A stretch of DNA of 64,000 nucleotides from Maratus speciosus. Its lineage: Eukaryota; Arthropoda; Arachnida; Araneae; Salticidae. Both the position numbers and the translations under genes were made by a program. The stretch lies in NCBI GenBank assembly GCA_963932465.1, contig OZ010788.1, positions 670,428,484-670,492,483 of the forward strand. Direction: 5' to 3'. The notes under the pieces are model-generated. The model was not told where the DNA came from. It saw only the letters and a program-made list of their open reading frames with translations, and ran no database searches. Shown here one piece after another: positions 1 through 10,577 of the stretch (its first letter is position 1; every line of letters begins with the position of its first letter).

Positions 1-1780
1 GCAAGTTTATTCAAAAGGTCGTGCAAAATGCTCGAATTTCATCGAAAGATCGTGTAATATACGAATTTCTTCGAAGGGTCGTGGGAAAAACGTGAATTTC
101 GCCAAAGAATCACAAAAAAATGTTTTTTGTCAAATAATCGCAGAAAAAATGCAAATGTCATTGAAAGATCATGGAAAAAATGCAAAGTTCGTCGAAAGAC
201 CATGTAATATGCGAATTTCTTTGAAAGGTCACGAAAAAAAACACGAATTTTGTCAAAGAATCGCGAAAAAAATGCGATTTTTGTCAAATGATCACGAAAA
301 AAATGCATATTTCGTCAAATGATCATGTAAAATGTGAATTTCTTTGAAAGATCGTGAAATATGCAAATTTCTTCGAAAGATCGTGCGAAATATGCAAATT
401 TTGTCAAAAGATCGTGTAATATGAAAATTTCTTTGAAAGGTCGTGGAAAAAACGCGAATTTCGCCAAAGAATCACAAAAAAATATGACTTTTGTCAAATG
501 ATCGCAGAAAAAATGCAAATGTCGTTCAAAGGTCGTGGAAAATATGCGAATTTCTTTGAAAGATCTTGCGAAAAAATGTGATTTTCGCCAAAGAATTGTG
601 TAAAATATGCAAATTTCATCGAAAGACCATGTAATATGCGAATTTCTTTGAAAGGTCATGGAAAAAACACTAATTTCGTCAAAGAATCGCGAAAAAATGT
701 GATTTTTGTCAAATGATCGCAAAAAAATGCGTATTTCGTCAAATAATCGTGTAAAATATGTGAATTTCTTCGAAAGATCGTGCGAAATATGCAAATTTTG
801 TCGAAAGATCGGGTAAAATGCAAATTTCTTTGAGAGGTCGTGGAAAAAACGTGAATTTCGCCAAAGAATCACAAAAAAATATGATTTTTGTCAAATGATC
901 GCAGAAAAAATGCAAATGTCGTTAAAAGATCGTGGAAAACATGCAAATTTCTTCGAAGGATCTTGCAAAAAAATGTGATTTTTGCCAAAGGATTGTGTAA
1001 AATATGCAAATTTTGTCGAAAGACCATGTAATATGCGAATTTCTTTGAAAGGTCACAGAAAAAACAAGAATTTTGTCAAAGAATCGCGAAAAAATGTGAT
1101 TTTTGTCAAATGATTGCGAAAAAAATGCATATTTCGTCAAATGATCGTGTAAAATATGTGAATTTCTTCGAAAGATCGTGCGAAATATGAAAGTTTCTTT
1201 GAAAGATCGTGCGAAATATGCAAATTTTGTCGAAAGATAGTGTAATATGCAAATTTCGTTGAAAGGTTGTGGAAAAAACGCGAATTTTGCCAGAGAATCA
1301 CAAAAAAATATGATTTTTGTCAAATGATCGCAGAAAAAATGCAAATGTCATTGAAAGATTGTGGAAAATATGCGAATTTCTTCAAAGGATCTTGCGAAAA
1401 AATGTGATTTTTGCCAAAGGATTGTGTAAAATATGCGAATTTTGTCGAAAGACCATGTAATATGCAAATTTCTTTGAAAGGTCACGGAAAAAACACTAAT
1501 TTTGTCAAAGAATCGCGAAAAAATGTGATTTTTGTCAAATGATTGCGAAAACAATGTGTATTTCGTCAAATGATCGTGTGAAATATGCAAATTTCTTCGA
1601 AAGATCGTGCAAAATATGCAAATTTCTTCGAAAGATCGTGTAATATTCAAATTTCTTTGAAAGGTCGTAGAAAACTGCGATTTTTGCCAAAGGATCGTGT
1701 AAAATAAGTGAATTTCTTCAAAAGGTCGTGCGAAATATGTGTATTTCCTCGAAAGATTGTGTAATATGCAAATTTCTTAC
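1..1780. repeat. 33-bp minisatellite array with ~430-bp higher-order period
   Basis: The stretch is built from a unit of about 33 bp that alternates a GATCGTG-like segment, an A-rich run with ATGC, and an AATTTC(T/G)TCGAAA segment. A marker variant, CATGTAATATGC, recurs at 201, 628, 1025 and 1454, so spacings are 427, 397 and 429 bp. These equal 13, 12 and 13 units, which indicates a higher-order repeat. Because 33 is divisible by three and the unit lacks stops in one antisense frame, long minus-strand open frames appear (39-308, 315-872, 922-1344, 1348-1650) with an 11-residue periodicity. I regard these as by-products of the repeat rather than a gene. The array continues off the left edge of the window. 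Confidence 0.93.
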
Positions 1781-1819
1781 CACTTGTTCATGTTATGTAC
1801 CTACGATGACCCTCCCTTT

Positions 1820-3490
1820 ACATTCACACCATGGGGGGGGGGGGGGTACTTTTCTAAATTTTGCCGACATGCATCATGTGACATATCTTTGGAAAGGTGT
1901 GTGGCTGCTTATTTGTGTTAGCACCTTCGTGTCCCTCTCCCCGCCTGCCCCTCCCCCGTGGGAGGGCATTTTTCTAAATTTTGCCATAGCCCCTCATGTG
2001 ACATATCATTGAAAAGGCCTGTGACTGCTTAATCATTTTATGCACTTCTGGTGCTCTGCCCACCACTTTGCCCCCCCTGGGGGGTACTTTCCTAAATTTT
2101 GCTAACACCTGTCATGTGACATATCGTTGGAATGGCCTGTAACTGCTGAATCATTTTATGCACTTCCGGTACTCCTCCCCCACCCCCCACTTTGCCCCCC
2201 CAGGGGTGTACTTTACTAAATTTTCCCGACACCCGTCATGTGACATATCGTTCGAAAGGCCCTTGGCTGCTTAATCATTTTATGCACTTCCGGTACTCCG
2301 CCCACTACTTTGCCCCCCTGGGGGGCACATTCCTAAGTTTTTCCGACACCCGTCATGTGACATATCGTTGGAAAGGCCTGTGACCGCTTAATCATTTTAT
2401 GCACTTCCAGTACCCCGCCCACCACTTTGCCTCCCGGGGGGGCACTTTACTAAATTTTGCAGATACCCGTTATGTAACATATCGTTGGAAAGACCTGTGA
2501 CTGCTTAATCATTTTATGCACTTCGGTACCACACCCACCACTTTGCCCCCAGGGGGGCACTTTACTAAATTTTCCCGACACCTGTCATGTAACATATCGT
2601 TGGAAAGGCCTTTGGCTGCTTAATCATTTTATGTACTTTCGGTACTCTGCCCGCTGCTTTGCCCCCTTAGGGGGGCACTTTCCTAAAATTTTCTGACACT
2701 AATCATGTGACATATCGTTGCAATGGCCTGTAACCGCTTAATCATTTTATGCATTTCCGGTACTCCTCCCCCACCCCCCACTTTGCCCCCCCCCAGGGGT
2801 GTACTTTACTAAATTTTCCTGACACCCGTCATGTGACATATCGTTCGAAAGGCCCTTGGCTGCTTAATCATTTTATGCTCTTCCGGTACTCCGCCCACTA
2901 CTTTGCCCCCCTGGGGGGCACTTTCCTAAATTTTTGCGACACCCATCATGTGACATATCGTTGGAAAGGCCTGTGACCGCTTAATCATTTTATGCACTTC
3001 CAGTACCCCGCCCACAACTTTGCCCCCCGGGGGGGGCACTTTACTAAATTTTGCAGATACCCGTCATGTAACATATCGTTGGAAAGACCTGTGACTGCTT
3101 AATCATTTTATGCACTTCGGTACCACACCCACCACTTTGCCCCCCAGGGGGGCACTTTACTAAATTTTCCCAACACCTGTCATGTAACATATCGTTGGAA
3201 AGGCCTTTGTCTGCTTAATCATTTTATGTACTTTTGCTTCTCTGGCCACTGCTTTGCCCCCCTTGGGGGGCACTTTACTAAATTTTTCTGATACCTGTCA
3301 TGTGACATATCGTTGGTAAGGCCTGTGACCTCTTAATCATTTTATGCATTTCTGGTGCTCCATCCACTACTCCCCCCCCCCTTTGGAGGGCACTTTCCTA
3401 CATTTTGCCGACACCCAAACCTGTGACCGCTTAATCATTTTATATACTTCCGCTGCTCCGTGCACTACTTTGCCCCCCTGAGGGCACTTT
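1820..3490. repeat. ~118-bp satellite with a G/C hairpin per unit and a 592-bp higher-order repeat
   Basis: About 13-14 tandem units share CATGTGACATATCGTTGGAAAGG, then CTTAATCATTTTATGCACTTC, then a C-run/G-run palindrome such as TGCCCCCCTGGGGGGCA, then CACTTTACTAAATTTT. Unit spacing is about 115-125 bp. Five consecutive units at ~2150-2740 are repeated almost exactly at ~2741-3330. Distinctive variants line up with a shift of 590-593 bp: a CTCCTCCCCCACC unit at ~2170/2760, a CCAGTACCCCGCCC unit at ~2405/2997, and a CGGTACCACACCC unit at ~2522/3114. The array begins right after the 33-bp minisatellite, with less regular units at 1820-2030, and degrades after 3330. Confidence 0.93.
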
Positions 3491-3550
3491 CCTCAGGGAG
3501 GCAAAGTGGATACTCAGTAAAAAAAAACTACATTTTTGAGGTCGATATAA

Positions 3551-3814
3551 CTACAAAAAAACTGCAGTTGGAGAACTGCGGTGATTTGGCCGATTCCACT
3601 ACAGAATTTTTGCGGTCAATAAAACTGCGAAATTTCTGCAGAATTTTTAATATTGATATAACTATAAATTTTCTGTAGAATTTTTGTGGTCAATACAACT
3701 GCTAAATTACTGCAGTTAGTAAACTGCGGTAATTTTGTAGTTCTATTGACCGCAAAAAATCTGTAGTGGAATCGGCCAAATCACCGCAGTTTTCCAACTG
3801 CGGTTTTTTTGTAG
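3551..3814. repeat. 264-bp near-perfect palindrome (foldback miniature element)
   Basis: The left arm starts CTACAAAAAAACTGCAGTTG and the right arm ends as its reverse complement, with about 40 bases matching at the outer ends (TGATTTGGCCGATTCCACTACAG is shared inward). The inner part holds a direct and inverted arrangement of GAATTTTTG(C/T)GGTCAATA. It folds into one long hairpin centred near 3683. No target duplication is obvious. The class is unknown, and a non-autonomous foldback transposon is likely. Confidence 0.85.
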
Positions 3815-4540
3815 AATTTCTGCAGTTCATTTTTAGCTGGGGTGCTTAAGGTGCCTTGATCAAGGAAGGGGCTCTCTCGGTTAACAATCCAGTACGGAGC
3901 TTCAATTTGGATACAGCCCTTAAAATACGCTCGTTTTAAAATAATTAATTTCTCGGAAACTTATGGTACGAATTGCATAAAAATTCGTTTTTAGGCTAAT
4001 TGAAGGGTGTAGAGTTCATTTATGCTGTCAGAATTGGGTACTACTATTGAAAAAAACAAAGTTATGGTTCGTTTTAATATGTAGATGGCTCCCTAAGCAA
4101 ATTTTATATACATCATTTAAAAGTAGACTGTATTTCTAATCGTTCAGTACCAGTAACTTTCTTCTACGATAATTTGTTGAGGAATTAGTAGGGGGTGTTT
4201 ACTTTTTTTTCCCACGACTGTACCTTGTTTTTTGTGGTTACATCATCACGAAAACAGGATGCTCAAGCAACCGATGGTACCATTTAACGCTTTATGTACT
4301 GAATTATGAATTTAGAATTTTTCATGAAAATTTGATCTTCTAAAGCATTTTTCGTGAATTCTTTAGAGTACATTAGAAGAATTTACATAATCATTTAATA
4401 AATTTTAGAAGGATTGAAGGATTTAGAAGGATTCATTAAATTTGAATTCATAGTGATTTTGTGCAATGTTTATAACCCCGCTCAAACCTTTTATTTTAAA
4501 TATTTTTCTTATTATTTTGTAAAATTAGGAAATGTACATA
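3815..4540. other. No gene seen; AT-rich sequence
   Basis: I see no coding region here. A motif around CTTGATCAAGG with flanking CTCTCTCGG (3855-3885) recurs in inverted orientation at ~24150-24175, so at least the left part belongs to a dispersed repeat. The rest is low-GC sequence without recognisable structure. Confidence 0.5.
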
Positions 4541-4542
4541 TA

Positions 4543-5289
4543 CAGTAAAACCTCCCTAAAGCGACCACGTTCCGTTCCAATAAAAATGGGCGGCTCAGAA
4601 AGGTGGTCTCTAAATGGAGGTTATGTTTAAATCTAGATTTTAATTGCTGAAAAAAGATAACAATTAATGTTACTAAAATTTATTTTTCACATTAGGAAAA
4701 AAATATGAAAATTTAAGTATCAAACCAAAAGTTAATTACATAAGTTAATTACTCTAGAGTTAAAAATGAATAAATTGACGTTTGCTTTGATTTTACGGTT
4801 TTATCTTCTATAACTTTTATTTCTAAGTCCTTTCAAAATTCAGTATGTAAAAGAAATTTTTGATGGGAACAAATTATGACGATTTCATTCATTTATCCAT
4901 TTCTTTGAGAGTTTCCAGCAGAATAGGGCAGGGTAGTTTATGGACCGTCTTCCTTAATTTGTCATCAGAGTTAAATTCATTGCCTAAAAGACACAAAGTG
5001 GTTTAAACACTTATAAGTTACCGGAATAAAAAAAATTCTAAACCTAGTTTAGAGGTTTGATGAATAATGCGCTCTCCGGAATTATTTTTCTAATAAAACC
5101 TTCTTCAAGCGACCAGGAAAAAGCGGAATTTGTTTCATTTTCTTCAAAGAAATGGATCGCTTATGGAGGGAGGTCAACTGAGGTGGTCTCTGACTGGAGG
5201 TAAAATGAGTATTGAGCCTATGGCAATCAATTTCGTTCCAAGAAAAAATGGTCACTTAATGGAGGTGGTCGCACAGGGAGGTTTCACTG
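4543..5289. mobile_element. Non-autonomous TA-flanked element with CAGTRAAACCTCCCT ends
   Basis: The left end CAGTAAAACCTCCCTAAAGCGACCAC is matched in inverse by GTGGTCGCACAGGGAGGTTTCACTG at the right end. Both sides are flanked by TA (4541-4542, 5290-5291). A subterminal GGTGGTCTCT motif occurs near each end (about 4602 and 5182). CAGT termini with TA duplications are typical of pogo/Tigger-type Tc1-mariner elements. No transposase frame is preserved in the 747 bp, so it is a deletion derivative or a MITE. Confidence 0.88.
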
Positions 5290-5291
5290 TA

Positions 5292-5892
5292 TAATGTTCT
5301 TGCAATAGAAATAATTGAATTGAAAAACCTCTCCCCCCCCCCCCCCCTTGTGATGTTGAATATAACATATCATCACATATAATTATTAATATTCCTTTTT
5401 AAAATTAAATTCCCCATTTTAAAATTTAATTTCTCCTTTCATAATTATACATTGAATAAAAACTTCCTTTCCTTTCTAAACAGAATATATCTCTTTCTTC
5501 TTCTCTTGCGCTTTATTTTTCAGTTACTTAACTTTCCCAAGTTCAGCCAAAGCCGTTAATAAAATAAATCAAAAACAAATCTGTTTCTCATCCTAAAATC
5601 ATTAACTGTTCGAGCACATTTTCCTTCGGTTAACGAATATATATAAAAAGGGATATTCTTTGACCATATGTTCCAATTGTAGCAGTTATTTATACACTCA
5701 CTGTTAATTTTCAGTTTGATAGTCAATACAACTGTCTTTTCGGCCGCAAATATTATACTGTTTACATTAAAATCGGCGCCCTGCATCTCCGATGCTGCTT
5801 CTAAATGCATATTTCCCAGCATTTAGCTTTGGCATTCGTATTTGTACGTTGAAAATGTTAAAGCGCCAATCAACGGTCCTTTTGGCCACTTT
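5292..5892. other. No confirmed gene; poly-C tract and possible 3' UTR of the candidate exon
   Basis: A C-run of about 17 bases lies at ~5331-5347. An open frame on the minus strand at 5556-5822 (88 residues) has no recognised domain. It lies just downstream of the stop of the candidate exon at 5893-6087, so it may simply be untranslated sequence of that gene. Confidence 0.4.
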
Positions 5893-6087
5893 TTAATTCA
5901 AAGTCCCATTAAGTGATGTATCTTTGGGGTTATAATGGTCCAGGGTACCAAGATTTTGGCTCGACACATTGGCAACAATTTCTGACAAATTATTGATTCC
6001 TTCTCTGTACATCCTACTGTCAACAGCTAACTGAAAGGGTCCCTCTCTGGCATTTGCATATTTCATGTCCATATCCAATAAACTCAT
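5893..6087 (-). CDS. Candidate coding exon of an unrecognised gene
   Basis: A 64-codon frame ends in TAA and is more coding-like than its surroundings: mixed codon choice, clearly higher GC than the flanks, and a balanced residue composition with acidic and polar residues rather than the F/I/K/N skew of chance frames here. It begins MSLLDMDMKYANAREG and includes FQLAVDSRMYREGINNLSEI. Just upstream the frame is closed by TAA, but a CAG/G stands directly before the ATG, which would suit a splice acceptor, so this may be a terminal exon rather than a small complete gene. I do not recognise the protein and see no domain, signal peptide or membrane segment. It lies between miniature elements, and no neighbouring exon could be found. 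It could be a chance frame. Confidence 0.3.
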   Translation of the reverse strand: MSLLDMDMKYANAREGPFQLAVDSRMYREGINNLSEIVANVSSQNLGTLDHYNPKDTSLNGTLN

Positions 6088-7245
6088 CCTGTCTTCAAAT
6101 TTGCAAAGTTATTATTTTGTACCGGTCTTTAATTATTCAAGGACTTGTGAACCTGGATTTGCAAAAAGGTGATTATCTTAAAAATACAATACTTTTATGA
6201 AATGTTTCCGCCACAGATCATGGTCTACCGCATACCCCCCAACTCCAAGAAAGAGGAAAGGATGCAAAGGCAATGGAAATCATCCTTTTAAAAATATTTT
6301 TGTTTTGCGTAACCAATAATGCTTTTGGAACAAGATAAAATAATGTATCTATAACTCATTCTAAACTGTATTACAATTAATCGATGTATTAAATGAATTT
6401 TATAACAAGTTATTTTAATGGTACTTATAAGTACCGTCAGTAGATAAAGAGATAAACTGGTAACCGCAGTGCACAATGTGGAGTGTTCAGTGCATACTGC
6501 TGGCGCGTATAATGCAAACTTTTACCAAATTTTTTTATATTATCACATTTACAACAAAGGTGAAAATGTCTATTAAAAGTTTTATTATAATATATTTCAA
6601 TTGTCTGAATTTTATTAAAGTCAAGCTAAATTGTGTTAGAGTAGAACACACTGTATCTGAATATTTACCTATTTTGTTGCTGTCAGTTTTTCAAACGGTA
6701 ATTACTTAAATTTATGATGACATTATAAATGTAGAAAAACTTCTTTTCCCATTTTTTTCTTTTCCAATTTTTTCAAACATAATTTTTTTAATTTTAAATG
6801 TCAACAGTTAATCGAAAATATTTCTAATTTAACAAATTGCAAAATCCTGTTAATGATTTAACGCATTTTTCTAGTCCAATGTCGTCTTTAAAAAATACAT
6901 TAAAAAAAAACAGAATAATAACGTAGATTTAAATTTGTATTTTGTTTATTTGCAAATTTTTCTTTCTTTAGTCATCAATTTATTATTTGAAAATAAATAT
7001 TTACTGCTTATTCAATAAGATTAGAAAGTAAAAACTTCACATTTTTATTATTTTGAAAAAAATATCGGTTAATTTTTTTTAAAAGATAACGTGTTTTAAA
7101 TAAATATTTTGAAAGAAGTTGTAAAAAAATATTTTCCTAATCATTAACCTTTTTATAAAAAAAGAAATACTGGCAATGACGTACGGTATAGTTTTTAAAA
7201 AAGCACTATTAAGGCAAGTAAAAATTAAATTTAAAAAATCGAAAA
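6088..7245. other. Very AT-rich sequence, no gene seen
   Basis: Long A and T runs and short chance frames only. An open frame at 6476-6709 (+) is rich in I, F, T and K and has no recognisable family. No inverted or tandem structure stood out. Confidence 0.5.
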
Positions 7246-7793
7246 ACCCAACTGCGTAAAAATCGAACTAATTAATTATTTCTTGACAATGTGAAACTAT
7301 TTTTTATATTACTCATCTATTCTTTTTTTTTAATTTACTTGTATTGATGGCTTTTAAGTTGTGTTTAATGGTTAGTTCCTACAAACACTGTTTTGATGAG
7401 GCCTATAGATGTCTATGAAGGTTAGAGTTTCAGTAAAGCTAAAGATCCTACCTACGCAACTTACAGGTTGTGTAATATTTAAACGGAGCTTCTGACTGTA
7501 AAATAGTCAGTGAAACATGGTCTTCATTTTGAAAGACATATCCAATTATATGCCACTCAATGGGATGCATAAAAAAATTTTTTAGTCTCTATCGCCATTG
7601 TGTATTTTACGGCCGCAAATGAATTTGAAATTTATAAAAACAAAACGTAGCCTATAACCATCGGACGGTTAAGACGAATCGATAGAGGCCTCCTTCATTA
7701 AAGTACATCCAGCCATTGGGATGTTTCGAGGGTATAAAGAAACCCACATACCCAGATACGCGTCAAACACATAACCGTTCTTAGCAGTCGGGT
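7246..7793. mobile_element. Dispersed ACCCGACTGC-ended element, copy A
   Basis: A ~10-bp terminal inverted repeat, ACCC(G/A)ACTGC, opens at 7246 and closes as GCAGTCGGGT at 7784-7793. Inside are GATGTCTATGAAGGTTAG, GGAGCTTCTGACTGTAAAATAGTCA, GGGATGTTTCGAGGGTATAA and ATACGCGTCAAACACATAACC, all found again in the same order at 24350-24750 (copy B). The sequence has no coding capacity I can see. I recognise this style of repeat as widespread in arthropod genomes, but I cannot name the family with certainty. Confidence 0.8.
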
Positions 7794-8390
7794 AAAAAAT
7801 ATATTATTCAACAATTTTTATTTAAAAATTTGTGCTAATAAGTATTACAGGGCGACTCATAAAGATAATTTCCCGTCACTGCATCCCAAAACCCTACTTT
7901 GTATATTCAGGGCCTATTACCGCCTCGGAAAGGATTACCGAGCATTGTTACTACAACTTTAAGAAAATTAATTTTCTTCTTATTTAATCTCGGAATTCTG
8001 AGATTAAAAAGATGTAAATTTATTTTTATAGATCGTGGTGGAAGTTTGTTTGGATTTATTCAGGCAGTGTGTATGTGAATGACCTTCTAAGCATTTTAAA
8101 GTGAATGTCTTATATTTAAAACAATATACTTAGAACAACTGCTATATTCTTTTTAATCTCATACAATCTGTGATTATTAACATCATAAGTTGAACATTAT
8201 AGACCGGCACATCGTTCGTCCGGATACCGTTATTTCTCCAGGAGAACTACCAGTATATTTTTATAGAAAAAGAAATCTAGGTTAAACGCGCAAAATTTCG
8301 TCGCCTTTTAAGAAGAGATTTTCTATAAGATAATACCGGTGCCAATAAAATTTTCTGGACTGCAAAATTCAAGGAGGCGTACGAGCCATG
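7794..8390. other. No gene seen
   Basis: AT-rich sequence with no recognisable coding region, RNA gene or inverted structure between the dispersed element and the next palindrome. Confidence 0.45.
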
Positions 8391-8743
8391 AGACAACCAC
8401 CTCATCGAGTTGGAGGCTGAAATTCTAGAATTAGCTAAAACTCGATTCCCATATTAAATCGCAATCGGTCTGCCAAGTACTATCTTGGTGAAAAAAAAAA
8501 ACCCAATTTTACCGGTTGACTCGTAGGTTTACCATTGTGTTTTCCTGCTCCAAGTCCGCCATGTTTTCATACCTTTTGGGTGCAGAAAAACGCAATGGTA
8601 AACCTACAAGTCGACCGCTAAACTCGGGTTTTTAGGTGTTTTCCACCAAGATAGTACTAGGCAGACCGATTGCGTTTTAATATGGGAATCGAGTTTTAGC
8701 TAATTCTGGAATTTCAGCCTCCAACTCGATGAGGTGGTTGTCT
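8391..8743. repeat. 353-bp palindrome (foldback element)
   Basis: The left arm begins AGACAACCACCTCATCGAGTTGGAGGCTGAAATTC and the right arm ends as its reverse complement. Matching continues inward through AAAACTCGATTCCCATATTA, the AGTACTATCTTGGTG segment, and GGTTTACCATTG/CAATGGTAAACC near the centre (~8567). The arms show only scattered mismatches. No clear target duplication is visible and no protein is encoded. It would form a very stable hairpin. Confidence 0.9.
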
Positions 8744-8906
8744 GTGCTACCGGGTCCTGGTCTATTATAAGTTGTTGATATTATTAAAAAGAAAAAATTG
8801 TATAAAGTTTTACCAATATATGTGTAAACGTATCACTACAAAAACACTAAAATATCAGAATACTCATTTGTTTTTAACGTTTCAATGTTTTTCTGATTAT
8901 CTAATA

Positions 8907-9465
8907 CTGTAAAAGCACTTATTTTCGCGAGCCGTAATTTTCGCGAAAATGAAGATATCGGTGATTCCGCGAGCTGAAAATTTCGTGAATTTCATATGAA
9001 CAGAACCGAAAGTTGAAAATCTTGAAATTACCTAAATAGAACCCTTTTGCTTACATTTCTAGAAGAAAAAGAATATGTGGACCTGCGAATATCGCGACTA
9101 AAACCGATTTATTCTTCTTGGCTTGTGCGCACATTTAACGGTGTTAAAAGCCAAGCATGTGATAATTTTGAATGTCTTCAAAGAAGCTGGTATAAATATT
9201 GTAAGTCAATGAGCTGCATTCTATTAGTTGTATTATTGTTTTTATTCAAGAAATAGTTGTATAGTATTCAAGAAATAATTGCAAGTATTTAAGAGATTTT
9301 TTTACTTATTTTTTATTTAAGTAATTGTAATCATTAAATTTTGGATAAGTGAAGAATTTCCGATTTTTTATTATTATTTGAGGCGAAAAAAAAATATTTC
9401 GCGAGACTTAAATTTTAGCGATTACGATGGGCTCGCGAAAATCGCGAAAATAATTGCTTTTACAG
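8907..9465 (+). mobile_element. Tigger/pogo-like deletion derivative with 24-bp inverted repeats
   Basis: The ends CTGTAAAAGCACTTATTTTCGCGA and TCGCGAAAATAATTGCTTTTACAG are inverted repeats (one mismatch) flanked by TA at 8905-8906 and 9466-9467. The TIR-proximal sequence repeats TTTCGCGA motifs on both sides. Unlike most elements in the window it retains a transposase remnant (9047-9205), which ties this TIR type to the Tigger/jerky branch of the Tc1-mariner superfamily. Length is 559 bp. Confidence 0.88.
9047..9205 (+). pseudogene. C-terminal fragment of Tigger/jerky-type DDE transposase
   Basis: The frame starting in LTFLEEKEYVDLRISRLKP continues with IYSSWLVRTFN. After a frame change near 9160 the sequence reads VIILNVFKEAGINIVSQ and stops. 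This matches the typical tail of Tigger/jerky (DDE_1) transposases, in which a VDLxxSxLKPxxxxWxVxxYN segment is followed by an IIxNGFKxAGI segment. Only this C-terminal piece is present; the catalytic core and the CENP-B-like DNA-binding region are gone. The frameshift and the 559-bp length of the host element show that it is dead. It sits centrally inside the TIR element at 8907-9465, so it moved, or was copied, as part of that element. Confidence 0.7.
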
Positions 9466-9756
9466 TAATTATGGCGCTAGCTACTAAAAAGAAATAGATG
9501 CTTGAATTACAACACAGACATGAATTTTGAAGTTAATTGAATTACATTTTAAAACGGAGATTCCAGTCTTCTTAGCCGTCGTGTGCAAAAGATGACAGTA
9601 GCGCCCGCAACCAACCAACTAAGCATTACAAAAGAATTGAGATCATCCTTCGTTTCCTCATGCCGTTAATGGCCGCTGAACTGTAGTAATTCAAAATCTT
9701 TTTTTTATTCTTTTCCGTGCGTGATTTGTGCTATAATTATCTGCTTTTGAAAAGCC

Positions 9757-9905
9757 CAAGGGTGGCCAACTGTGGCACGCTCGACACCACTAAAATTTTG
9801 TAGTAATCATTGCCTTATCTAATCATCGAATATCTACAATTCAACAAGCCGACTATTTCTTTAAAAATTTATTGGTATCCGACGTGCCACAGTTGGCCAC
9901 TCCTG
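9757..9905 (-). mobile_element. 149-bp hAT miniature element, copy 1
   Basis: The inverted ends are CAAGGGTGGCCAACTGTGGCACG and CGTGCCACAGTTGGCCACTCCTG. The interior (CCACTAAAATTTTGTAGTAATC, then GCCTTATCTAATC) is the same as in the element at 59678-59826, which is also exactly 149 bp and lies in the opposite orientation. The flanking 8-mers GAAAAGCC and GACTAACC agree at only 5 of 8 positions, so the target duplication has decayed. CAG-type ends with a GGTGGCCAACTGTGG body are characteristic of hAT elements. Confidence 0.85.
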
Positions 9906-9913
9906 GACTAACC

Positions 9914-10577
9914 TATAATTCAGTTCCAAAGGCCTCAGAATAACCGGGTAATAAGAGATTTCAGTCGAATTTAAATTATTGTTATACGACTTCAAATAAA
10001 AAGAGGAGGTTATCAATTCGATGTGAACGTTTTTTAATACGTTTGCAGATTACTTTGAAACTACGCGACCAATTCATGTAATTTTTTTTTTAATTGAAAG
10101 AGGATATTCTCGAATCGGTCCCATTTAAATTTCATGAAAATTAGTTCATTACTTTTTGAAAAGATGGATTATTAATCCCATAATTAAAGATGGATTAATT
10201 ATACAACAACGTTATAGATGTACAGCCCCCAAACTTACAAACTCCCATAAAATCATATTTTTCCTCCTTATGTTGTTCGTTAGCTGGAAGTGAAGTGCTC
10301 GTCGCTGCACGAGCAACAGATGTACAACAGAACTGAAAAACTCGCATTGTTTTATTTTGTGTAAAATTGGGTATTTAGCGTATCGAATTTTGTTTTGTTT
10401 TTTTCAGTTTACATTATTAAAAATTTAATTTTTTGGGGAGAAAATTCCGTTTGTAGTCTCTCTTAATTTGATAATAAAGTAAACTACAAACAAAGCTGAT
10501 GAATTAAGGTGGAATATCCAAGTCAAAAAGCTGAATTTAAATTCAAAGACCTCTTTAATTTTATCCTACGCGTATAG
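9914..10577. other. No gene seen
   Basis: AT-rich sequence. A short near-palindrome, GTGCTCGTCGCTGCACGAGCA (10296-10316), is the only local structure noticed. Confidence 0.45.

Noticed and set aside
39..1650. Long minus-strand open frames over the left array as a repetitive protein gene
   Set aside because: They follow from a 33-bp repeat without stops in one frame. They contain stops and a frame change, and composition is dominated by F, H, I and K with no start context or known family.
1..3490. CRISPR-like repeat/spacer structure
   Set aside because: The units are contiguous with no unique spacers, and the genome is clearly eukaryotic.
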